A stretch of 64,000 nucleotides of DNA from Chloroflexota bacterium (GCA_026707665.1 JAPOWK010000115.1:28597-92596); one strand, 5' to 3'; positions 26,722 to 36,275 are shown, counted from the stretch's first letter. Numbers and translations are program-made. The notes: generated by a model from the sequence alone, not told the origin.

Positions 26722-27393
26722 CTACGTGTTCTGTCTCCGCTCGATGCGTCTGACGAGCTCCACGTTGAAGTCTTCCAGGGTGGTGATGTGGGCATCGGCC
26801 AGCGCCAGGACATCGTCGGTCAGGGGATAATCGGGGCTGGGCGCGGCCACGGCGAACATGCCGGCCGCCTTCAGCGCTCGCAAGCCGTTGGCTGAATCTT
26901 CAATGCCGAGGCTGACCGCTGGCGCGACGCCGAGCTGCTTCAGCGCTTCGAGGTAGATATCGGGCGCCGGTTTGCCGCGCGGCACTTCATCGCCGTAGAT
27001 CATCACTTCGAAGACTTGGTCGAGCCCGGTGATGCGCAGCACCGCTTTGATGATGTCGGTTGGTGAGCCGGAGGCCAAGCCGATGCGAAAGTGCCGCTTG
27101 AGATGCGCGACCGATTCGAGCGCGCCGGGGCGGGCAGGCATTCGCTCTTCATATTGGGCGATCACGCGCGCCTTCATCTCGGCGATGATCGCTTCAATCG
27201 GCTCGTCGAGCGCCAGCTTCTCTTGCATCACAGTCGCCCAGCCGACGGTGCTCCGTCCCATCGCCAGCCGCTGAAACTCGTCGGTCCAGACGAGTCCGCG
27301 GTCGCGCGCAAATTCGACGCGCGAATTGTCCCAGTAGACTTCGCTATCGACCAGCACGCCGTCCATGTCGTAGATGATCGCTTCGATTGGCAT
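26722..27393 (-). CDS. HAD family hydrolase, beta-phosphoglucomutase-like
   Basis: The 223-residue protein has the HAD motif I DMDGVLVDSE with nucleophile Asp9 and general acid Asp11, motif II in GLASGSPTD, and motif III/IV around GKPAPDIYLEAL and GIEDSANGL. The cap domain is helical (C1 type), as in phosphoglycolate phosphatases and beta-phosphoglucomutases. ATG 27393 is preferred over the upstream frame opening because MPIEAIIYD begins the fold. It probably dephosphorylates a sugar phosphate produced by the neighbouring kinase and aldolase pathway. Confidence 0.87.
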   Translation of the reverse strand: MPIEAIIYDMDGVLVDSEVYWDNSRVEFARDRGLVWTDEFQRLAMGRSTVGWATVMQEKLALDEPIEAIIAEMKARVIAQYEERMPARPGALESVAHLKRHFRIGLASGSPTDIIKAVLRITGLDQVFEVMIYGDEVPRGKPAPDIYLEALKQLGVAPAVSLGIEDSANGLRALKAAGMFAVAAPSPDYPLTDDVLALADAHITTLEDFNVELVRRIERRQNT

Positions 27394-27417
27394 GATACTG
27401 TCCTGTTTCTGAATCGG

Positions 27418-27486
27418 CGGGCGAGCCACCGGCTCGCCCCTACAGCTTTTGCATGGTGGCGGGCGACCTGATAGGTCGCCCCTACA
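27418..27486. repeat. Two palindromic repeats
   Basis: 27418-27443 has arms GGGCGAGCC/GGCTCGCCC. 27460-27486 has arms GGGCGACCT/AGGTCGCCC around GAT, another compensated stem variant. Both end CCTACA in the same orientation. Confidence 0.85.
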
Positions 27487-27518
27487 CCGCTGGAATGCGG
27501 CGACGTGGAATCCGGCGG

Positions 27519-27956
27519 TTAGACGGCTTGATCGGCTGGCGGATCGACGACGCCGATGGTGAGCAGGATATTGGCGTAGACGCGCTGCTCACCGGTGGCG
27601 ATCACCAGGCAGCAGTCCTCTTTCTTCGCTTCATCGTAGAAGGTGAAGCGTTCCAGCGGCGTCAGCTCGACATCATCGGGCAGGAGCTTGCGGAACTCGG
27701 CGTAGATGCTCGGCTCGGGGCCATCGTGACGCGCCATGACCCGGGCCGCCTCCACCGGTGTGACGCTAAGGACCGCTTCCAGTACGTCGGTGACGGTCAC
27801 GATGCCGGGCGCCAGATTGAGGTATACGCGCTCCGCCAGCGGGTTCGCGCCAGTTTCGAAGGGATAGTTGCCATCGGGGATCAGGATGGTGCTGCCATGC
27901 CCGGCCGAGCCCAGCGCGCTCAGAATCTGCGGGTGGATCAGTTTCGCGTCGATCAT
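27519..27956 (-). CDS. fucU: RbsD/FucU family sugar mutarotase
   Basis: The 145-residue protein begins with the RbsD/FucU pattern. His20 in GHG and Asp28 in IPDGNYP are at the positions expected for catalysis of pyranose/furanose or anomer interconversion. The C-terminal strand near YANILLTIGV forms the ring contact. It is a small cytoplasmic decamer-forming protein in known relatives. It lies between the HAD phosphatase and the MOSC gene on the same strand, fitting an L-fucose or L-rhamnose pathway. The choice of FucU over RbsD rests on context. Confidence 0.85.
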   Translation of the reverse strand: MIDAKLIHPQILSALGSAGHGSTILIPDGNYPFETGANPLAERVYLNLAPGIVTVTDVLEAVLSVTPVEAARVMARHDGPEPSIYAEFRKLLPDDVELTPLERFTFYDEAKKEDCCLVIATGEQRVYANILLTIGVVDPPADQAV

Positions 27957-27995
27957 CAGTTGTAGTCTTTCCTTAAGATTCCAGAATACGGTTTT

Positions 27996-28165
27996 CGGGC
28001 GACTCGGTAAGTTGCCCCTACATTTGCGACTTGGCGGGCGACGCTTTCACCGCATGTACGGGCGAGCCGGCGGCTCGCCCCTACGAATTCTGATTTGCGG
28101 GCGACCGGATGGCGCGCGTAGGTCGCGTAGACACAGACCGCCGACACTGCGCTTCGGCAGCGCCT
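27996..28165. repeat. Repeat cluster of three or more palindromes with nested GCGTAGACAC insert
   Basis: Copies: 27996-28022 (GACTC/AGTTG, degenerate), a broken copy from 28034, a perfect GAGCC/GGCTC copy at 28059-28085, and an expanded copy at 28096-28165. The expanded copy contains GGTCGCGTAGACACAGACC, CCGCCGACACTG and CGCTTCGGCAGCG. The cluster fills the gap between the MOSC and FucU genes and reaches the MOSC stop. Confidence 0.78.
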
Positions 28166-28694
28166 ACAGCTTGGTGATTGGATCGCCGACTTTGATCTCG
28201 CCGTCTTGAACGACGTGGGCGTATACACCGCGGCGTCGTTGGCGCGCGCCTTCTTCGGTGGCGGTCCATTTGCGCGCATGCCCCCCGAAGCGGCGGGCGA
28301 ACTTGGTGCAGCCGGTATGGGGCAGCGTCGATATTTGCATGACCACTTCGCCGAGCTGGATGCGGGCGCCGGGCGGCAGGTTGTCCTGCGAGATGTCGAG
28401 ATCGACGAAGAGCTGGTCGCCGGCTTCCGCCCAGCGCGCCTTGTCCCCAGCGAGCAATTGCGCCACGCGCGAATTCATCAGCGTGATTTGCGCCTCGATC
28501 TCATCGCCGTGGCGGCGCAGCCAGTCATCGCCCAGCAGACCGGCCTCGGCGCTGAAGGCAGCGCGCTGCAAGGGCTCGCGCTGATCGGGCGCGGGGCGGC
28601 GCACGATCAATTCCACCCTGCCATTATCTTGCGGCGAGGGTTCAGTCTTCGCCCAGCGCTCCTCCAGGTTTTCGATTGTTGCTGTGGCTGCCAT
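28164..28694 (-). CDS. MOSC domain protein
   Basis: This 176-residue protein is a stand-alone MOSC domain (MOCO sulfurase C-terminal type). It has the conserved cysteine in HTGCTKF preceded by LGEVVMQIS, and begins with VELIVRRPA. Such proteins are predicted sulfur carriers or act in molybdenum-cofactor-linked detoxification such as YiiM. GGAG nine bases before ATG 28694 fixes the start; the frame runs 12 codons further without support. It is the first gene of the minus-strand set, but repeat clusters separate it from fucU, so membership in the sugar operon is uncertain. Confidence 0.83.
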   Translation of the reverse strand: MAATATIENLEERWAKTEPSPQDNGRVELIVRRPAPDQREPLQRAAFSAEAGLLGDDWLRRHGDEIEAQITLMNSRVAQLLAGDKARWAEAGDQLFVDLDISQDNLPPGARIQLGEVVMQISTLPHTGCTKFARRFGGHARKWTATEEGARQRRRGVYAHVVQDGEIKVGDPITKL

Positions 28695-29133
28695 TGTGAT
28701 TCTCCGGGATTTCATCGGCTTCGTGAACAAGAACTATAGACGAAAACGCGCGAATTGTCTTGATGATTCTGGCGTGGGGCGATGAAATTGTCGGGCACAC
28801 CCAATGGCGAAATGCACCCTAGTTTTCACCACAGAAGTAATTTCAAGTAAGTAGTGAGAATTCTGATTCGCCGCTATTTTACCCCATCCCCCGGCCGCTT
28901 CCCGCCGGTCGATGTCTACGTGACCCAGCGAGCTAGGGAAGGGGAGATCACTAGCGCGGCTGTATTCGCATGACTAACTTGGTTCTACTGAGGAAAGGAG
29001 GGAACATAGAGAACAAAGAGGGCTCTGCCACGATTTTCGCGGCGGCTTTCTGCGGATGTAGTAGCGCAAGTGAGGCCTAATTGTTACGATACAGGTTCGT
29101 AACGACTGTATAGGACAAGGAGTCGGCATACTG
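28695..29133. other. Intergenic region between divergent MOSC and aldo/keto reductase genes
   Basis: No gene is supported here. It contains a broken C-rich/G-rich repeat (28880-28952: CCCCATCCCCCGGCCGC, an inserted GATGTCTACGTGAC, then GGGAAGGGGAGATC). It also holds a 6-bp inverted repeat GTTACG-N9-CGTAAC at 29083-29103, close to the downstream start, which may be an operator. A weak TGTATA (29107-29112) could be a -10 box for the aldo/keto reductase. Confidence 0.5.
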
Positions 29134-30132
29134 ATGGCAATTGAACACAGACGTTTGGGCAAGCATGGGGTATTGGTCAGTAATCTCTGCTTGGGCACGA
29201 TGAACTTCGGCTGGCAGACCGCAAAGGAAGATGCCTTCGCTATCATGGATCGGGCGCTGGAGTTTGGAATCAACTTCTTCGACACGGCTGATGTTTATGG
29301 CCGGCAAGTCGAATACGGTCTGACCGAAGAGATCATCGGCGAGTGGTTCGCCCAAGGCGGCGGGCGTCGAGACGCCGTCGTGCTGGCGACCAAAGTATTC
29401 AATCCGGTGAGCCGCAAAGAATACTTGCCCGAGCCCAATCGAGACGTCCGAAGCCTCTCAGCCTATAAGATTAGCAAGCATTGCGATGGCAGCCTGGAGC
29501 GATTGCGGACCGACCGCATCGACATTTATCAGATGCATCATGTCGATCGCGACTGCCCCTGGGAAGAGACCTGGACGGCCTTCGGCAGCCTCATCGGGCA
29601 GGGCAAGGTCGTTTATGTCGGCTCGAGCAATTTCGCCGGCTGGGATATCGCCACCGCCTGCCACGAAGCGGCTTGGCTCCGCATGCTGGGCTTGGTCAGC
29701 GAGCAGAGCATCTATCACCTGGACAATCGCGCCATCGAGTTGGAAGTCATCCCCGCCTGCCGGCATTATGGCTTGGGGCTGATCCCCTGGAGTCCGCTGG
29801 CTGGCGGATTGCTGGGCGGCGCGCTGGAAAAGGTGGAGACGGGGCGGCGCAGCAATCCAAGCATGGTCGCGCGCGTCGAGGCGAAGCGGAGCCAACTGGA
29901 GGCTTATGAAGAGCTCTGCCGCCAAATCGGCCATCCGCCGGGCGAGGTCGCTCTGGCTTGGCTGCTGCATAATCCGGCCGTCAGCGCGCCGATTATCGGC
30001 CCGCGTACAATGGAGCAATTGGAAAGCGCCGTCCGCGCTACCGAGATCAGCCTGGATGGCGAGACGCTGGATCGGCTGGACAAGATCTTTCCCGGTCCGG
30101 GCGGGGAAGCGCCGCAGGCTTATGCTTGGTGA
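29134..30132 (+). CDS. Aldo/keto reductase
   Basis: The 332-residue TIM-barrel oxidoreductase reduces aldehydes or ketones with NADPH. The catalytic tetrad is readable: Asp50, Tyr55, Lys87 and His135 or His136. The start IEHRRLGKHGVLVSNLCLG and the closing nucleotide-binding segment PIIGPRTMEQLESAV are typical of the YajO/Kv-beta-like class. AAGGAG precedes the ATG. The gene appears monocistronic, facing away from the deoxy-sugar locus. A role in lactaldehyde or sugar-aldehyde reduction is plausible but not shown. Confidence 0.9.
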   Translation: MAIEHRRLGKHGVLVSNLCLGTMNFGWQTAKEDAFAIMDRALEFGINFFDTADVYGRQVEYGLTEEIIGEWFAQGGGRRDAVVLATKVFNPVSRKEYLPEPNRDVRSLSAYKISKHCDGSLERLRTDRIDIYQMHHVDRDCPWEETWTAFGSLIGQGKVVYVGSSNFAGWDIATACHEAAWLRMLGLVSEQSIYHLDNRAIELEVIPACRHYGLGLIPWSPLAGGLLGGALEKVETGRRSNPSMVARVEAKRSQLEAYEELCRQIGHPPGEVALAWLLHNPAVSAPIIGPRTMEQLESAVRATEISLDGETLDRLDKIFPGPGGEAPQAYAW

Positions 30133-30258
30133 GAGGCGCGTTTACGCGGCTTCATTCGGGACCTGAGAGCTGGTGTTTATCGCGTTAACTTGAATTACAT
30201 GGCGGCGATCTATATCATATAGGTACCGGTTCGCCATATGAACGAACAGGAGCATGAG

Positions 30259-31419
30259 ATGAAAAACTTGACGATTGGCTCATTGCGGCGCGTAATCATG
30301 GTAGTTGTGGTCGGGCTCTTTCTCTTCGCCGGGCAGACGGCGCTGGCCAAGGATATCCATGTTCGAGGCGATTGCGACCTGCGCGATGCCATCCGAGCGG
30401 CCACTTACAATACGGCAATCGGCGGCTGTGTCGCCGGCGCGGGCCCCGGCGATATCATCTACTTGTATGAAAACCTCACGCAGAGGCGGACGCTCCCCGA
30501 AATCACGACAAACATCACCTTGGACGGCAGGGGCCGCAGCGTGACCTTCAAAGATCGTGTCCCCTTTGTTGTAAACGAGGGCAAGCTGACCCTGCAGAAT
30601 ATCAAGATCCGTTTCGAGATGACGCGGTCGGGAGACGTGGTGACCATCGACGAAGGCGCCTTGACATTGGCGAACGCCTACTTCCATGATTGCACCGGTG
30701 GCATGGAGGTGGATGGAGAAAGTACGATTGAACTGCTGGGAGGCTATGGTGTTTGTGGTCACTCACGGGATGTCATCTGGAAGTGGTTCGGTTATGAACC
30801 GCCGCGGCCGCCAACCTGCACAGAACTGAGCGACGCGGTCGTCACGGCGGCTCAAGGCTTGGATAAAGGTGTTCAGTGTCGGGATGTTAGCGCGGCCGGC
30901 GTCGGGAATCAGACTGTGTATGACGCGGGCTTTATCGCCGCGGTCGATATATGGGGTGACTTGGGTCCCGGCGTGGAGATTTGCTTCCCCCAGATTGGCG
31001 CGCTCATGTTTCTGGACGCGGCGGAGGCGCCACGCGTGGCAAGATCGCTGGCATCGTCCGGTGTTAATGGTATGACCTGCGCATCGGTGAATCGCGCCGG
31101 GATGGTTGTGCTGGTGCGGGGCCAGCCTACAACTACAGCGGCGCCAGCCGTCGTTTCAGAGCCAGAGCCAGCGCCGGAGCCAGAGCCGGAACCAGAGGCG
31201 GTGGCAAGCGAGCCGATGGTTGATGGCTGCCCAATCCATACGACGGGTCATATCAATTTCCGCGCCGAGCCTTCACTGGATGCTGAGAAGCTCGGTGTCG
31301 TCCGTCGTGGCACCACCGTTGGCGCGATCTCGCGCATCTGGGGTTGGTACCAGATCAACTTTCAAGGGCGGACCGGCTGGATCGGCGGCAAGTACGTCGA
31401 CAACATCGGCGACTGCTAA
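30259..31419 (+). CDS. Secreted protein with CSLREA-like beta-helix start and SH3b domain
   Basis: This is a 386-residue exported protein. The signal peptide ends near residue 31 (ALA before KD). A CDLRDAIRAA motif at about 39-48 is CSLREA-like, followed by short right-handed beta-helix-like repeats to about 150. A middle cysteine-containing region runs to about 290, then a Pro/Glu-rich linker, and a C-terminal SH3b domain (about 325-386, with INFRAEPSLDAEKLG and GWIGGKYVD). It probably acts at the cell envelope or binds the wall. AGGAG six bases upstream selects ATG 30259 over the frame's first ATG at 30238. The ligand is unknown. Confidence 0.75.
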   Translation: MKNLTIGSLRRVIMVVVVGLFLFAGQTALAKDIHVRGDCDLRDAIRAATYNTAIGGCVAGAGPGDIIYLYENLTQRRTLPEITTNITLDGRGRSVTFKDRVPFVVNEGKLTLQNIKIRFEMTRSGDVVTIDEGALTLANAYFHDCTGGMEVDGESTIELLGGYGVCGHSRDVIWKWFGYEPPRPPTCTELSDAVVTAAQGLDKGVQCRDVSAAGVGNQTVYDAGFIAAVDIWGDLGPGVEICFPQIGALMFLDAAEAPRVARSLASSGVNGMTCASVNRAGMVVLVRGQPTTTAAPAVVSEPEPAPEPEPEPEAVASEPMVDGCPIHTTGHINFRAEPSLDAEKLGVVRRGTTVGAISRIWGWYQINFQGRTGWIGGKYVDNIGDC

Positions 31420-31476
31420 GAGCCTGCAAGAATTGATGCCGGGCATACGAAAGGCGCTGTTCGCCGGGAATCTCGC

Positions 31477-32733
31477 CTAGCGGTCGCCTTGGTAGGCTCG
31501 CCACAGCAATTCCGCGATGTGCATGACCGGCAGCGGATTACCGAGTAGGGCAAGCTGCTGGCGCAGTTGCGTGATGCAGCCGATATTGCCGGAGGCGACT
31601 AGGTCGGGCTCGGCGGCCAGGATGGACTCGACCTTGCGCCGCCCTAGCGCCGCCGCAATGTCCGGCTGGTCAATGTTGTAGGTGCCGGCCGAGCCGCAAC
31701 ACATACCGGCGTCGGCAATGCTCAAAAGGCGCAGATTGGGGATCTGCCGCAGCAGGGTGCGGGGCTGGCTTTGAATGCCTTGAGCGTGCAAAAGATGGCA
31801 GGCATCCTGATAGGCGACGCGGCGCTCGCTTTTGAAGCCGGCCGGCGCAAGCAGCCCGAGTTCCGCCAGATAGGCGCCGAAATCCATCACCCGGTCGGCG
31901 AATGCAGTCGCGCTTTCGGCATCTGGCTCGCCTTTGAATAGCAGTTCGTAATCGTTAATGCCGGAGCCGCAGCCGGCGGCCGTGGTGATGATCGCGTCAA
32001 TATCGCGGGGAAACACAGTGAAATTCCGCCGCGCGATCTTTTGCGCCTCCCTCTCCGCTCCGATATGCAGCAAGATGGAGCCGCAGCAGCCGGCGTCGGG
32101 CGGGCTATGCACTTCGATGCCGTTGGCCGCCAGCACTTGGGCCGCGGCGTAGTTAATTGCCGGCGCCAGCACTTGCTGCACGCAGCCGGGTAGCAGCGCG
32201 ACAACTCCCCGTCGCTCACCTTGCGCTGGCAGGACCGGGGGCAGGGGCAATCGAGGCGGCAATTTTTCTGGCAGCAGATTGAGCATGGAAGCGAAGGCGG
32301 CGGGCAACGCGTCGCTGATTACCCGGCCGATTGCTCCCGTTTGCGCCGCCAGCCGAAAGCGTTTGGGGTAGGGCAGCGCTTCGATCACCAGCTTCCGCGC
32401 CAGCGCGTCCAGCGGCGGGCGTCGCCGCGATTCTTCCTGCGCGCCACGATAGCTCACGAGTAGATCGCCATATTCAACGCCGGAGGGGCAGGCGGGCACG
32501 CAAGCCATGCAGCCGAGGCAGCGATCGATATAAGGCTGCGCGTCTTGCGCCTCGAGCCGTTCTTCCAGCACGTTCTTCATCAGGTAAATGCGGCCACGCG
32601 GTGAATCCATCTCTTCGCCGAGCAGGCTGTAGGTGGGGCAGGCTGCCAGGCAGAAGCCGCAATGCACGCATTTTTCGATGGCGGTCGCCATCTCCGGCGC
32701 TCTCAGGTCATCGCTTTGTATCTGATGTCTCAT
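31477..32733 (-). CDS. glcF: Glycolate oxidase iron-sulfur subunit
   Basis: This 418-residue protein has two 4Fe-4S ferredoxin motifs, CVHCGFCLAACP (about residues 23-34) and CLGCMACVPACP (about 72-83). Two CCG domains follow, with DAGCCGS and DAGMCCGSAG. With GlcD and GlcE it forms the membrane-associated oxidase that converts glycolate, or D-lactate in some relatives, to the 2-oxo acid. The frame extends to a GTG at 32763, but that lies inside a repeat, so ATG 32733 is preferred. A 204-bp repeat-bearing gap separates it from glcE, unlike the tight glcD-glcE overlap. Confidence 0.9.
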   Translation of the reverse strand: MRHQIQSDDLRAPEMATAIEKCVHCGFCLAACPTYSLLGEEMDSPRGRIYLMKNVLEERLEAQDAQPYIDRCLGCMACVPACPSGVEYGDLLVSYRGAQEESRRRPPLDALARKLVIEALPYPKRFRLAAQTGAIGRVISDALPAAFASMLNLLPEKLPPRLPLPPVLPAQGERRGVVALLPGCVQQVLAPAINYAAAQVLAANGIEVHSPPDAGCCGSILLHIGAEREAQKIARRNFTVFPRDIDAIITTAAGCGSGINDYELLFKGEPDAESATAFADRVMDFGAYLAELGLLAPAGFKSERRVAYQDACHLLHAQGIQSQPRTLLRQIPNLRLLSIADAGMCCGSAGTYNIDQPDIAAALGRRKVESILAAEPDLVASGNIGCITQLRQQLALLGNPLPVMHIAELLWRAYQGDR

Positions 32734-32747
32734 GTTCTGTCTTTCGC

Positions 32748-32812
32748 TGTAGGGGCGGTTCACCCCTCACCCCCCAGCCCCCTCTCCCACAAGGGGAGAG
32801 GGGGAGCTACGC
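32748..32812. repeat. C-rich/G-rich palindromic repeat between glcE and glcF
   Basis: CCCCCTCTCCC and GGGGAGAGGGGG pair around ACAA (about 32780-32806). The element is preceded by CCCCTCACCCCCCAG and by a truncated GTAGGGGCGG piece of the other palindrome family. A GTGTGTCTACAG variant of the nested motif follows at 32860-32871. Confidence 0.75.
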
Positions 32813-32937
32813 GCAGGCAGACGCAAGGTATTTTACGTGGGCGGCGGTATTGTCGCGCGTGTGTCTACAGATTTCGCTACTAGTAATTCTGTCAAATGAG
32901 TGGCGCCATGAGAACGTGATTATAGCACGTCGGTCCC

Positions 32938-34002
32938 TTACACCAGTTTGCCATGCGGGTCGAGCACTTGCTTCACACGAGAGGCCAGCACATTTTCGAC
33001 CGGCGCGCCAATGACCGCCGATTCGACGGCGCCACGCAGGCACAGCCCGGTCAGGCTGCAGGCTTGCAAAGCGTCGTCGACTTGGCTCAAATTTTCAGTC
33101 GCCACCCAGGCGACGTTGCCGCCCACGCCATAACGTCTTTGCGCCGCGGTTATCCGGCGATCAAAGTCGGGAACCTGCTTTGGCGAAAGCGCGACTTTGA
33201 CCAGGTGGGCGCCCCTCAGGTCCGCGAGCGGATCCCAAAGCGTCACGCTATCGTCGAGTTCGGCGATTTTAAGGAGTGATGTGTGGCTCATCACGGCGGC
33301 TGAGAAGCGCTCGAGGCGCTGCGGCAGAGTCTCGTCAAAGCCGGCCAGGCGTGTCAGCAACTGCCAACTGTTCTCAAGCGGCTTGAGGTCAAGAGCATCG
33401 AGTTCAAAGATGTTTTGATTGATGAAGTAAATGGCGGCCAGCGCGTCTTCCAGGCGCTCGTAGTCAAAAGCCAGGCTGCGGAAGCGCGGCACATCGGGGA
33501 AGACCTTGAAGGTCAGCTCAGTCATGATGGCGTAGGCGCCCAGGCTGCCGACGAGGAATTTACTCAGATCGAATCCGGCCGAGTTCTTGACGACTTTGCC
33601 GCCGACGCGAAAAGCCCGCCCCAAGCCATCCACCACTGCCGCGCCCAGGATGAAATCGCGCACACCGCCGTAGCGATAACGGCGCGAACCGGACAGGTTG
33701 CCCGCCACTGTTCCGCCAATGGTAGCGGACTCTGGCAGCAGCGGATCGCAAGGCAGGTATTGCCCCTGCTCGCGCAGCGCCGCCGACAGCTCTCGAACCG
33801 GTGTGCCGGCGCGAACGGTCACGGTGTATTCTGCGGGCTGATATTCGATGATGCCGCTCAGTTTTGTGAGATCGGCGTGGGTTGCGCCGTTAAGGCCGCT
33901 GTGCAGCGCCGTCTTGCTGCCGTTGCCGATGGCGTGGATTCGCTCGCTGTCACGAACGAGCGCTTGTAGCTCGGCGACTGAGGCGGGCGCGCTGACCGTC
34001 AT
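32938..34002 (-). CDS. glcE: Glycolate oxidase FAD-binding subunit
   Basis: This 354-residue protein is a PCMH-type FAD-binding domain protein. The FAD segment has [20 protein letters not shown] and [17 protein letters not shown] (about residues 82-122), followed by [20 protein letters not shown]. It is the smaller flavin subunit of the GlcDEF complex. It overlaps the glcD stop by 4 nt, showing translational coupling. Its closest neighbour downstream, glcF, is displaced by a repeat element. Confidence 0.9.
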   Translation of the reverse strand: MTVSAPASVAELQALVRDSERIHAIGNGSKTALHSGLNGATHADLTKLSGIIEYQPAEYTVTVRAGTPVRELSAALREQGQYLPCDPLLPESATIGGTVAGNLSGSRRYRYGGVRDFILGAAVVDGLGRAFRVGGKVVKNSAGFDLSKFLVGSLGAYAIMTELTFKVFPDVPRFRSLAFDYERLEDALAAIYFINQNIFELDALDLKPLENSWQLLTRLAGFDETLPQRLERFSAAVMSHTSLLKIAELDDSVTLWDPLADLRGAHLVKVALSPKQVPDFDRRITAAQRRYGVGGNVAWVATENLSQVDDALQACSLTGLCLRGAVESAVIGAPVENVLASRVKQVLDPHGKLV

Positions 34003-35447
34003 TCGCGTGAGATCACTCCCGCTCGCTCCAGAGGGTGCATGCCATGCTGCGCCAGCGCCGGCGCTTCGCCCCCGGGGAACATCTTGCCGCGATTGGCGAT
34101 TTCCTTAGGGTCGATCGCCAGCCGCAGCGCCTGCATGATATCGATTTCTTCTTCGCTGAACATGGCCGGCAGGTAATCGCGCTTCTCCATGCCGATGCCA
34201 TGCTCGCCGGTGATTGATCCGCCGAGACGGATGCAGAGCGCCAGGATCTCTCCCGCCAGCGCCTCGGCTTTCTCCAGCGCGCCGTCTTCGCGCCCATCGT
34301 ACAAGATCAGCGGATGCAGGTTGCCATCGCCGGCGTGGAAGACATTCGCCACCTCCAGCTGGTATTTCTCTTTGAGCGCGCTGATTTCCACCAGCGCCTC
34401 ACCCAGGCGGCTGCGCGGCACGACGCCGTCCTGCACGATATAATCAGGACTGAGCCGACCGACGGCTGAGAATGCGCCTTTACGTCCCTTCCAGATGCGC
34501 GTCCGCTCTTCTTCGTCATTGGCGACGCGCACTTCAAAGGCGCCTGATTCGTCGATGATGCCTCGCAGTTGATCGAACTCAGCCTCGACCTGAGGCGCCT
34601 CGCCCTCGAGTTCGACGATGAGCAATGCCTCCGCATCGGGGTAGCCAGCTTGGACCGAGGCTTCGGCCGCTTTGATCGCCAGCCGATCCATGATTTCCAT
34701 CGCGCCCGGCAGCAGTCCGGAAGCGACCACCATCGATACGGCGTCGCCCGCCCGTCCCAAATCGTCGTAGGCGGCGAGCACCGTGCGATAGAGCTCAGGC
34801 TGCGGCATCAAGCGCACGGTGATCTCCAGCGCGATGCCGAACAAGCCTTCGGAGCCGACGAAGAGCCCGATGAGATCGGGACCGATGCCGACGCCTTCGA
34901 TGCTTTCGCCGCCGAATTGCGTCAGCGCGCCATCCGCCAAGACGACCTTCATACCCAGCACATGATTGCTGGTCATGCCGTATTTCAGGCAGTGAGCGCC
35001 GCCGCTGTTGAAGGCGATGTTGCCGCCGATGGTGCAGATGGATTGGCTCGACGGGTCGGGCGCGTAGTAGAGGCCATAGGGTTGCGCCGCCTCGGTGATG
35101 GCTAAGTTGATAACGCCCGGCTCCACCACGGCGATGCGCTGCTCCGGGTCGAGTTTCTTGATGCGATTCAAGCGATTCAAGCCGATGGTAAGCCCATCAG
35201 GAATGGGCAGCGAGCCGCCGGACAGACTCGTGCCGCTGCCGCGGGCCACGAAGGGAACCGCCTGCTCGTGGCAGAGGCGCACGGTGTCGATGATTTCCGC
35301 TTCATTGACGGGCAAGACCACCGCGCCCGGCACCGCGCTGAAGGCGGTCAGGGCATCGGATTCGTAGGGCAGCAATTCCACCTCGCGCGTCAGCAGGCGG
35401 TCGGCGGGGTAGATTGATTCGAGGGCAGCAATAAAGGCGCGGTTCAT
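33999..35447 (-). CDS. glcD: Glycolate oxidase subunit, FAD-linked
   Basis: The 482-residue catalytic subunit has FAD_binding_4 (about 40-180, with [10 protein letters not shown] and [10 protein letters not shown]) and a FAD-oxidase_C domain (about 220-460, with [10 protein letters not shown] and [14 protein letters not shown]). It oxidises glycolate or a related 2-hydroxy acid such as D-lactate. It is the first gene of glcDEF. In this window it could complete oxidation of lactate or glycolate arising from L-lactaldehyde, the end-product of the deoxy-sugar aldolase; that link is inference. Confidence 0.92.
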   Translation of the reverse strand: MNRAFIAALESIYPADRLLTREVELLPYESDALTAFSAVPGAVVLPVNEAEIIDTVRLCHEQAVPFVARGSGTSLSGGSLPIPDGLTIGLNRLNRIKKLDPEQRIAVVEPGVINLAITEAAQPYGLYYAPDPSSQSICTIGGNIAFNSGGAHCLKYGMTSNHVLGMKVVLADGALTQFGGESIEGVGIGPDLIGLFVGSEGLFGIALEITVRLMPQPELYRTVLAAYDDLGRAGDAVSMVVASGLLPGAMEIMDRLAIKAAEASVQAGYPDAEALLIVELEGEAPQVEAEFDQLRGIIDESGAFEVRVANDEEERTRIWKGRKGAFSAVGRLSPDYIVQDGVVPRSRLGEALVEISALKEKYQLEVANVFHAGDGNLHPLILYDGREDGALEKAEALAGEILALCIRLGGSITGEHGIGMEKRDYLPAMFSEEEIDIMQALRLAIDPKEIANRGKMFPGGEAPALAQHGMHPLERAGVISRE

Positions 35448-35468
35448 GCTTTAGTCCAGAATAGTCGC

Positions 35469-35529
35469 TGTAGGGGCGACCCACCGGGTCGCCCGCAAGG
35501 ACGGGTCAGCCACCGGCTGACCCCTACAG
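35469..35529. repeat. Two palindromic repeats upstream of glcD
   Basis: 35469-35496: TGTA flank, arms GGGCGACCC/GGGTCGCCC around ACC. 35501-35529: arms GGGTCAGCC/GGCTGACCC ending CCTACA. The pair is arranged with the TGTA and TACA flanks outermost, as at 17.6 kb. Confidence 0.88.
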
Positions 35530-35556
35530 AGCGCATAAGAGGCGGGGGTTGGACTA

Positions 35557-36012
35557 TCACCCCGCCGTCTCCAGTCGCAGTTCGACTTGTTTGCTCAGCT
35601 TCTTCAGCGACTGCTTGGCAATCTGTTTGGCCGCCACATTGAGCAGGCGCTGGCCGACAGCCGCGATTTTGCCGCCGATGCGGGCGTCGCCGGCATAATG
35701 CATCACCGTTTTGCCGTCCGCGCCTTCGAGGCGGATCGTTCCTTCGCCGGTGACATGCCCGGCCGGTCCCTTGCCCTCGACCAGCAGGCGGTAGCTTGCC
35801 GGCTCGTTGATGTCGGCCAATTCGAACTTGGCTTCGAACTTGCCGTTGACCGGTCCCACGCGCACGGACAGTTTGCTCTGATACTTGTTTTCGCCGATTT
35901 CTTCCAAGCCCTTGGAGCCGGGGATGATGCTGCCGAGGACGTCAATGTCCATCAGCACGTCCCAGACCAGATCGCGCTCGAAGTCGAAATCATAGCTGCC
36001 TTCAATGTGCAT
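35557..36012 (-). CDS. CoxG/SRPBCC family protein
   Basis: This 151-residue protein has the SRPBCC (START-like) fold of the carbon monoxide dehydrogenase subunit G family. Typical features are VWDVLMDIDVLGSIIPGSKGLEE (split here by numbering at about 17-38), a central strand with KFELADINEPASY, and GEARIGG-like DARIGGKIAAVGQRLL before a C-terminal helix. CoxG helps membrane recruitment or maturation of CO dehydrogenase, but no cox genes are visible, so a general lipid or ligand-binding role is as likely. AGGAGATGG upstream selects ATG 36012 over a longer frame that crosses a repeat. Confidence 0.82.
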   Translation of the reverse strand: MHIEGSYDFDFERDLVWDVLMDIDVLGSIIPGSKGLEEIGENKYQSKLSVRVGPVNGKFEAKFELADINEPASYRLLVEGKGPAGHVTGEGTIRLEGADGKTVMHYAGDARIGGKIAAVGQRLLNVAAKQIAKQSLKKLSKQVELRLETAG

Positions 36013-36108
36013 GTTCCATCTCCTAGCCTTGATGCAGATATTATGATAATGAACATCGGGCGAAATTACGAATGGCAAGCGCGTGGTGTTCTGCAGACGG
36101 GTGTCGCG

Positions 36109-36134
36109 CGGGCGACTCACAGAGTCGCCCCTAC
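36109..36134. repeat. Palindromic repeat, GACTC/GAGTC stem type
   Basis: Perfect arms GGGCGACTC and GAGTCGCCC around ACA, ending CCTAC. It is the last copy before an 18-kb stretch (to 54.3 kb) in which I see none. Confidence 0.87.
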
Positions 36135-36209
36135 GGCGTCCATTTGGATTGGGCACGTGGATAGCGGCGGGCGCGACAAGCTGTCTCCCCCGCTCATTTT
36201 TGAGGCAAT

Positions 36210-36237
36210 TTGTTTCCAGTGGGCAGTTTGTTACAAT
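36210..36237 (+). promoter_or_regulatory. Extended -10 promoter for the Uma2 gene
   Basis: TGT plus TACAAT (36229-36237) forms an extended -10 element. A weak TTGTTT at 36210-36215 lies 16 bp upstream as a -35. The element is 38 bp before ATG 36276. Confidence 0.45.
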
Positions 36238-36275
36238 GAATACAGTCCAGCTTAGAGTGAAAGTCGCGAATCGCC

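Noticed and set aside
32734..32763. GTG start of glcF inside a repeat
   Set aside because: The upstream codons encode repeat sequence; ATG 32733 begins the conserved protein.
36013..36156. N-terminal extension of the CoxG-like protein
   Set aside because: The extension crosses a palindromic repeat, whereas AGGAGATGG directly precedes ATG 36012, where the SRPBCC fold starts.
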